From Pictodentalium vernedei (lineage: Eukaryota; Mollusca; Scaphopoda; Dentaliida; Dentaliidae), in the NCBI GenBank assembly GCA_031216915.1, contig CM062294.1, positions 394,063,217 to 394,127,216 on the forward strand: a stretch of 64,000 bases of DNA, given 5' to 3'. Of the stretch, positions 57,181 to 64,000 are shown one piece after another; positions within the stretch are counted from its first letter, which is position 1, and each line of letters begins with the position of its first letter. The translations under genes were made by a program, and so were the position numbers. The notes below the pieces were generated by a model. That model searched no databases and was not told the origin of the DNA. It saw only the letters and a list, made by a program, of their open reading frames with translations.

Positions 57181-58377
57181 TTTTATGTAAAATTATTTCA
57201 TGTTCCCTAATTTCGGGGCATGGGCCTGATGTTTTCATTCTTGCTATGAAATCTCCACTGTTTGTTCAGTGTTTCCTCTCTCCCTTTCCTTGAAACCCCC
57301 CTTGCTAATCTCCCATGCTTTTGGTATAATTTTGGAAATTTTTTTATTGAAATTTCTTGGGAGTTTTAGCATAGTTACAGAATGTTTATTCTGTTATCCT
57401 AATGGTTCTGTCCTCACCCTAGGGGTGTTTAGGCATTTTAGTCATGCATCTACCATCTGATGTATTGCAGCTTCTTCTGTGGAAGATTCTGTTTTACATC
57501 TGATAGAGTTTTAATTTGGTTACTGATTTTGGGCCATGTTTTTTCAGTGCCTTGAGTCTTGTTTCCGGTTTTTATTGACTTGTGTTTACGTTAACAATGG
57601 TTACTTCTGTCAGTGATTCCTTGTCTTCTGCAAGGTTTATTATATAGGTCACTCCATCCGGTAACCAAGGACACGAGGCTTTACCAGTCGGGACGTACGC
57701 ATAAAAGGATTAGGCAAGAGACACCATCCCAGGAGCTTCCAGTGGCTAAACAATGTAAGACCGCAGCTCCACAGGCCTCTGTGACGGACTTGCTATCACA
57801 GATATCACAACTCATCGCAGCATCCCAGCAACCTTCGGAAACTCTTTCAGATCAGGAACTGTCTGAGGAAGTTGAGTCGGTACGTTCCCCTGCAGTGTCA
57901 GATAGGGACGACCGAGATTCGCATCTGGTCCAGTCGGATGGTGAAAGGGAATCTGCGGAGCTGGATTTTTCCCTTCTGGAACAACATAAGGTGGCTGTAG
58001 ATTTTATCCGACAACACCTTCCAGACGTTGTTGCATCGGACCAGAAAGCTGCGATACCAGATAAGAGGCTGATAGCGTCACTTGATAAGACTTTTTTGGC
58101 CGGACTAAGGACGTCATTCGTGTGTTTCCTGTCCAGTCCAGCAATGTCTCACGGACGTTCGAACTGCTGAATGACGCTATTTTTAGGCTAGCCTCTAAGA
58201 CAAGCAGATCCAATTTCTTATCGCAACATGCTCTACATCTGCCGTTCTTCATCAGTAGAAATAAATTTGAAATGGCAGGAAAGGACATTCCGAGAGTTCC
58301 TCTGCATCTAGACGACCAGGCCGAAGACTTGGAGTTGTCATTGACGGCGTCTATGTCGATTCTCTCCAGTACGTTGG
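57181..58377 (+). mobile_element. DIRS-like element 4, right part, truncated
   Basis: Resumes the leader of element 4 (TTTCGGGGCATGGGCCTGAT) and passes at about 57648 directly into the middle of Gag, so the Gag N-terminal third is deleted. It is cut off at 58377 by the hAT-like sequence. The RT, YR and right end are not in the window. Confidence 0.85.
57648..58377 (+). pseudogene. DIRS element 4 Gag fragment
   Basis: The frame 57613-58170 covers the variable part and VDFIRQHLPDVV to RLIASLDKTF. A frameshift at about 58105 moves the match to the frame from 58122 on (SNVSRTFELLNDAIFRLASK to LDDQAEDLELSL). Ends at TACGTTGG where the hAT-like sequence starts. Closest to Gag of element 2. Confidence 0.82.
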
Positions 58378-59294
58378 TAGTGTTGAAACGATTAGTCGAC
58401 GTCGACTAGGGTTCTGCCGATAATCGATTAGCAATTTCCTAGTCGACTAGTCGCTGTTTTCCACAGATACATATATTTTGTAGATTACCATATATGTCCG
58501 TGTATAAGTCGCCCCTGTGTATAAGTCGCACCCCAAACTCACACTTGGAATTCCTCCCTTTTGCCTAAAGCCCATGTATAAGTCGCAACCCCATTTTTAA
58601 ATATATGCAGTGAAAAAGAATTAGTTGCAAGTTATGTTTTGTCAATTTGGGGCAGTTTGGGATGCAACGGAAATAGGTAAGTTTTCACGAGTTACCACGT
58701 GGTGAATAAGATAAAAGAATAAAGGACAATTATTATTAAAGATTTAAAAAATACTCGCATTTATTTGTTTTTCGTTGTTTGTTTATCACCCCAATGTCTT
58801 CATCCCTGTGAAGAAAATCCAACACTCATTTGTGACTGAAACTTCATAGTTTCAGAATCAGAGCACCATTTGCGCCGTAACCTGCGCAGTTGTTGTGATT
58901 AAGTTGTTTTTTCTGGAACGTTCCGGAAAAACCAATAAAAATACAACAAATGCACAGGTTACAGCGCAAATTGTTTTCAAATTGTTGTCCCACTAAAGCA
59001 TTGTTGGTGCTATTGAAACTAACTTTACCTGGTGCACGTGTGCGTAATTTATAACCGGACGTTACACATCAGTGAATTGGGGTTCATGGAATAAATAAAT
59101 ACTTCTCTCCAGGTATTGCTTCATTTTGCTTGCATACATTTAATATGTTATTATTTATTTTTTCGTTGTTATTTTGATGATTTTGTATTTTTTATGGTTT
59201 CATCCATATTGGCCCCACAAACCTGTGGATTTCCGGTACACACACTGAAACACATGGGCCGATTGAACAACAACGACTAAATAGAATACTTTTT
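58378..59294. mobile_element. hAT-like remnant with unclear right end
   Basis: Starts TAGTGTTGAAACGATTAGTC with nearby GTCGAC palindromes, typical of hAT termini, directly against truncated DIRS Gag. No inverted partner or 8-bp duplication was found at the right, so the element is truncated or rearranged. Three copies of TGTATAAGTCGC lie at 58501-58580. An imperfect hairpin with GGAACGTTCC at its apex lies at about 58873-58975. No coding frame. Confidence 0.5.
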
Positions 59295-61115
59295 AGCTGA
59301 ACTTTGGCGAAGCCAAATTTGAGCTTATGCCATGGCCCGTCTGTCCATCTGTCCGTCAACAATTGGATACGGCTCGGGCCAGAGGCCATATTTATGAACC
59401 GATCTTTACGAAACTTCTTGGGTACATTTGTTATGACCGTGGGACGAGAACGAGTGTTTTTGGGTATGGTCCGAAATTCAGGATGGCTGCCAGCCGCCAT
59501 TTTGTACCGACGATGCAGAAATCTGTTTTTTGTACAGAACTTCCATATGAAAGCTATGATTTGAATAATTTTTTGTATGAATGTTTAGTACCATGGGATA
59601 CATCACATATAATACGGGTTTTTTTCTCGTGCGTAAATTATGCAAATTAGACTAACTTTGATGTTTTTTGGTGTTACTTTCAGCACTGTAAGTGCAAATG
59701 CCAATACGGCTCGGGCTAGAGGCCGTATTTATGAACCGATCTTTACGAAATTCCTTGGGTACCTTTGTTATCACCGTGGGACGAGAACGAGTGTTTTTGG
59801 GTCCGGTCCGAAATTCAAGATGGCCGATGGCAGCCATTTTGTACAAAATTTGGTGCAATCAGATTTTTGCACAGAACTTCCATATGAAAGTGCTGATTTG
59901 AATAATTTTTTGTGTGAATGTTTAGTACCATGGGATACATCACATATAATACGGGTTTTTTTCTCGTGCAGAAATTATGCAAATTAGATGACCTTTGATC
60001 TATTCAGTGCTGCTTATACACTGTAAGTGCACATGTCAATACGGCTCGGGCTAGAGGCTGTATTTATGAACCGATCTTCACAAAACTTCTTGGGTACCTT
60101 TGTTATCACCTTGGGACGAGAACGAGTGTTTCTGGGTGCGATCCAAAATTCAAGATGGCTGCCAGTGGCCATTTTGTACCGAAATTAGGTCTAATCAGTT
60201 TTTTGTACACAACTTCTATATACGGCTCAGGCTAGAGGCCGTATTTATGAACCGATCTTTACGAAACTTCTTGGGTATCTTTGTTATCACCGTGGGATGA
60301 GAACGAGTGTTTTTGGGTGTGGTCCAAAATTCAAGATGGCCACCAGCAGCCATTTTGTACCAAAATTAGTGCAATCAGTCTTTTGTGCAGAACTTCTGTA
60401 TGAAAGTTCTGATTTGAATATATTTTTGTATGAATGTTTAGTAACATGGAATACATCACATATAGTACGTTTTTTTTTCTCGTGCAGAAATTATGCAAAT
60501 TAGATGAACTTTGATTTATTCAGTGCTGCTTATACACTGTAAGTGCACATGTCAATACGGCTCGGGCTAGAGGCTGTATTTATGAACCGATCTTCACAAA
60601 ACTTCTTGGGTACCTTTGTTGTCTCCTTGGGACGAGAACGAGTGTTTCTGGGTGCAGTCCAGAATTCAAGATGGCTGCCAGTGGCCATTTTGTACCGAAA
60701 TTAGGTCCAATCAGTTTTTTGTCACAACTTCTACACAGCTTATATTTGTGAACTGATCTTCACGAAACTTCTTGGGTACCTTTGTTTTCACCTTGGGACA
60801 GGAATGAGTGTGTTTTGGGGTGCCTTTGTTATCACTGTGCTATGAGAACAAATATTTTGGGGTTCAGTCAGACCCACTCTGGGACTCAAAGATTTTTTTC
60901 TAGTTTAGCATCTGACTGTCACCCACCTTTACAATACTTTACCTATACATTTGTTACAGGCAACGGTCAGTATTTATGTACAGACCGTTACAATACTTTA
61001 TATGTACCTTTGTTATCAGGTCATTACCTAGATGTTTGTCATTGCTGTGTCACATACTATACATGTACATGTCTTTGTCTTGACAAGTTGAGCTACAGTG
61101 TCATTGACACTTTCA
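59295..61115 (+). mobile_element. HINE-like element Hel-7, complete
   Basis: Starts AGCTGAACTTTGGC-gaa-GCC after five T residues and ends AGTTGAGCT, palindrome AGTGTCA-t-TGACACT, TTTCA followed by TTT. Five monomers of the 3100-4480 type lie at 59370-60720, followed by the unique tail also present at 7454-7785 and 35310-35641. It is uninterrupted, so it supplies the empty sites used to interpret the insertions in Hel-2 and Hel-5. Frames such as 59640-59987 arise from the repeats. Confidence 0.8.
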
Positions 61116-61177
61116 TTTATTATTATTTATGGATAAAAGTAACAGAAAACACACATAATATTTTATTGGCAATTTAT

Positions 61178-64000
61178 ATTTTTATACTGTACCAATGACC
61201 CAGACTTAGCTGGTGCTAACTCCAACAAAACCAGGGCCAAACACAAATTTTGCCCCCCAATCCCCAAAATTTGCATCCAAAACAAAAAGAAATCATGTCC
61301 TAAAGGACCTCCATAGTACGCCTCTACTGCGCATGCGCAGTGACGCAGTCGTCCCGAAATTGGCGCCAATTATCATTCTCTGTTTGGCCCTTCATCAGTC
61401 AACATCTCACTGATCTTTGTGCTTGTAAATCTCAGTTTAAAGGATGCCAGACACGTAATTTTTGGAGAAAATGTGATTCTAAGGAGGATAGAAGGAGGAG
61501 AGGAAAAAGAAGTGGCAAAAAATAATCAGGGCTGTACTTAAAATTTTTTGATGAAATTAAGTTAAGTTGCCTATTTTCGAGGCATGGGCCTCTTGTTGTC
61601 ATTCTTGCTAATTGTTGCACTGCTTATTCAGTGTTTCCTCTCCCCTAGCCTTCTAAAGTCCCCCCTGGCAATTCTCCCATGCTTTTGGCATATTTTTGAG
61701 AAATTTCATTTCTAAAATTTCCTGGGAGAGTTGCTTGGTTACAGAATGTTTTCTGTTATTTCCCCCATAGTTACGTTTTCACCCATGGGTGTATAACGTT
61801 TGTGTTCTGCATCTTCCATCTGATGTTCTACAGATTCTTCCCTGGGAGTCTCTGTTTTGCATCAGATAGAGTGTAATTGATGACTGATTCCGGGCCAGTT
61901 TTTTCAGTGCCTGGAGTCATGTTTTCTAGTGTGTTTACACTGTTTGTTTTCATTGGCAACAGCCTTTTTTGAGGGGGGCTGTTTGCCTTTGTGGTAGTTT
62001 ATCTCATTATAAGATACATTTATATTATCCGAAAGTGTCTCATTAATTATTTTATATAAATTTAAAATTTTTGACCACACTTTGCCATCGGATCCATCGG
62101 GGCTCAATGTTACTTTTCAGCAACTTGGGCTTCTCTGAAAAAATATTTTTTCAAAATTATTTTGTTTTGCAATTGTTTTTTCATTTATTAATGGATCATG
62201 TTATTATGTATCTTTGTGTCAGGGGTTTTTGCGAGTAACTAGGACTTATTGTTGTTCTTTCACAATGAAGGGACATTGTTCAAATTGTAATAGGAAGAAA
62301 TCTTCCTCTGACTTTCATGATCATTGTATTAATTGTAGTCAGTGTTCTCGCATTAATCCCTGTCCTATATGTGAACATTGGGATGAGAAACATTGGAAAC
62401 GTGTGTCACGATATGTTGTTTCTGGAGAAAGAGCGATGCCGGCTCTTTCTCCACAAGGTCACTCTACTCTCTCAGTTTCTATTTCAGAGGAACCAGAACA
62501 GGGTGATGTTTCCATGTTATCTTCTTCAAGTGTGCGTCCGTCGTCACAAATGAATTCAGAGCTAGCGGCAAAAGTGCTCATGGAGATTAGACAAATGTCG
62601 TCCGCTAGCTCGCCCGGTGTAGCGTCCATTCACCGAATGGTTCGGCAGCCGGGTTCGTCCGATGCGGTCCAAGAGGAAATTTTGGGTGATGCGAGCACTA
62701 TAAACATAATAGATGCACACCCAGTGACGGCGGATAGTAAGCGAGAACGGAGGAAGCCTTTTAGTCCGGTTCCTAGCTCGTCCAGGTCCAGCCGGGCCGC
62801 GAGCGAGAGAGGTCCCTCTCTCGTACAACAACATCTGGGACCAGATGTTGTGGTACGAAATGTGTCTTTAGCGGAGCATACGTCCGTCGCTCGGGACGCT
62901 CCGTTGTATAAGCAGTCCGCAGAGACTGTTAAGGCTTCCTCTTCTCGTCAGCGCACACGACCGCACCTTGGCTGCGTGACCGCCGATATTTTACCAGCTT
63001 CGCCGATGAAGGATTCTTCGGCGACCAGGTCACACCATCCGGCAGCCAGGGATTCGAGACCGATGGACTCCGGACGTTCGCATAGGAAAAGTATGCGGGA
63101 GCCATCTGATGCGGAGCTGCCCTCGGCGAAGCAGCGAAAGACTGCGCCTCCGCAGGTCTCGACGTCGGACATTCTTGTGCAGATAGCACAGCTTATCGCA
63201 GCATCCCAGCAGCCGACAGAAACGGTGTCGGATCGAGAATTATCCGACGGCGCTGGGTCGGTACGCTCCGCCGAAGCATCGGGGGCGGACGACCGGGAAC
63301 ATCGGGAGGTCCGACCGGATGGTGAAAGGGATACGGATGAATTGGAGCTATCCCTTTCGGAACAACATAAAGCTGCCGTGGACTTCATCCGGCACTTTCT
63401 CCCTCAAGTTGTTCCGTCGGGCCAGACTGCTGCGCTTCCGGACAAGAGAATTATAGCGTCATTGGACTCTGAATTTTTTGAGCGGTTCAGGGACATCGCT
63501 CCCGAGTTTCCGTCGCAGTCCAATAATGTTGCAAGAACATTTGAATTATTGAACGACGCTATATTTAAACTTGCTTCCAGGACGGGGAAAGCAGGTTTCT
63601 TGTCCGCTAATACTCTTAACCTGCCTTTCATTAATGCAAGGAATAAATTCGATACGGCAGGACAGGGTATACCGAGAGTTCCTCTGCGTATGGACGACGA
63701 GGCGGAAGACTTAGAGCTATCATTACCGTCGTCAGCTTCTATTCCAACCGCGGTGTTGGAAACAGCTATTGCGTCTAACAGAGCCAATTTAGATGCCTTA
63801 TCTTACGCAGATCACCTTACTAAGGCGTTATCACTGCGCCTTCAAGGGGAAGAGTTTCAGGATATACAATCCTCTTTAAGACTTCTTTCAAGGGCAGTAG
63901 CTTATTCCACGTGTAACTCCGCCCTTTCAGTGACAAATCTGGAGTTGGTTAGACGTGACGCAGCCCTAGCTACATCCACACTAGTGGATTCTAAGGTGAA
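61178..64000 (+). mobile_element. DIRS-like element 6, left part (runs off the window)
   Basis: ATTTTTATACTGTACC at 61178, then the inverted repeat with CTGCGCATGCGCAGT (61327-61341) and ATTGGCGCCAAT (61359-61370), leader to 62264, then Gag to the edge. Subfamily 1, with elements 1a, 1b and 5. Nothing in the visible part is disrupted, so this copy may be the youngest. Confidence 0.9.
62265..64000 (+). CDS. DIRS element 6 Gag, open through the window edge (at least 578 codons)
   Basis: Read codon by codon from ATG 62265 to the last base without a stop. The N-terminal Cys pattern C5, C8, C21, C24, C27, C33, C36 is followed by a Trp/His-rich WDEKHWKRV. The middle is Ser/Arg/Pro-rich. The conserved block FELLNDAIFKLASRTGK to NLELVRRDAALATST is complete. 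Compared with the Gag at 51106 it has an in-frame 33-base deletion near 62595 and lacks the nonsense codon (AAA, not TAA, at about 63586). The basic C terminus lies beyond the window. Probably the particle or nucleic-acid-binding protein of the element; direct function is inferred only. Confidence 0.85.
   Translation, partial: MKGHCSNCNRKKSSSDFHDHCINCSQCSRINPCPICEHWDEKHWKRVSRYVVSGERAMPALSPQGHSTLSVSISEEPEQGDVSMLSSSSVRPSSQMNSELAAKVLMEIRQMSSASSPGVASIHRMVRQPGSSDAVQEEILGDASTINIIDAHPVTADSKRERRKPFSPVPSSSRSSRAASERGPSLVQQHLGPDVVVRNVSLAEHTSVARDAPLYKQSAETVKASSSRQRTRPHLGCVTADILPASPMKDSSATRSHHPAARDSRPMDSGRSHRKSMREPSDAELPSAKQRKTAPPQVSTSDILVQIAQLIAASQQPTETVSDRELSDGAGSVRSAEASGADDREHREVRPDGERDTDELELSLSEQHKAAVDFIRHFLPQVVPSGQTAALPDKRIIASLDSEFFERFRDIAPEFPSQSNNVARTFELLNDAIFKLASRTGKAGFLSANTLNLPFINARNKFDTAGQGIPRVPLRMDDEAEDLELSLPSSASIPTAVLETAIASNRANLDALSYADHLTKALSLRLQGEEFQDIQSSLRLLSRAVAYSTCNSALSVTNLELVRRDAALATSTLVDSKV

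Noticed and set aside
59640..59987. Open frames of 60-150 residues in the AGCTCAAC arrays (also 3059, 25588, 34696, 59327), repeating an RARGxIYEPIFTKLLGY-type reading
   Set aside because: They follow the monomers, occur in several frames and on both strands, and end at random. The similarity between them is that of the DNA repeat, with no sign of selection on protein.

Overview
The window is eukaryotic, AT-rich and almost entirely built of transposable elements. It has no operon, no ribosome binding sites and no convincing complete host gene. The repeat types point to a marine invertebrate, most likely a mollusc: elements that begin AGCTCACC or AGCTCAAC with minisatellite cores, a 5S-derived SINE with an AATAAATAAAT tail, and abundant DIRS-like retroelements. 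That placement is an inference from repeat content; no host marker gene is visible.

Two element classes dominate. (1) Tyrosine-recombinase (YR) retrotransposons of the DIRS type, with inverted terminal repeats, a diagnostic internal complementary region (ICR), a Gag, an RT-RNase H and a YR. There are seven copies or parts: a nested pair at 8612-21362, 24363-41512, a distant family at 43230-49051, a nested pair at 49640-58377, and a copy cut by the window edge at 61178-64000. (2) Helitron/Helentron-like non-autonomous elements (HINE-like). These have a 5' hairpin, an inverted motif near the 3' end, a 3' palindrome, insertion at T runs with TT on both sides, and internal minisatellite arrays. 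They lie at 1-2849, 3033-7785 (with 4523-7453 inside), 21513-23129, 25672-35641 (with the composite 26600-34734 inside) and 59295-61115. Two hAT-like elements with 8-bp target duplications (5404-6119, 47068-48124), one hAT-like fragment (58378-59294) and several SINE pieces complete the set.

Layout: 1-2849 HINE array; 3033-7785 HINE holding a second HINE holding a hAT; 7786-8611 unassigned; 8612-21362 two degenerate DIRS copies, one inside the other; 21513-23129 HINE; 23130-24362 single-copy-looking DNA with one candidate host exon; 24363-41512 DIRS copy split by a 10-kb HINE block that itself holds a composite HINE; 41513-43229 SINEs and unassigned DNA; 43230-49051 divergent DIRS relic holding a hAT; 49640-58377 DIRS relic holding the best full-length DIRS copy (50011-57180); 58378-59294 hAT-like remnant; 59295-61115 HINE; 61178-64000 DIRS copy with an uninterrupted Gag.

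Function: between them, the DIRS copies carry all parts of a YR retroelement. The copy at 61178 has an open Gag. The copy at 50011 has an RT-RNase H with its catalytic motifs and an apparently intact 405-residue YR. The HINE-like and hAT elements encode nothing recognisable and would need proteins supplied from elsewhere. Nested insertions let boundaries and insertion rules be read directly, because undisturbed homologues of several target sites are present in the same window.
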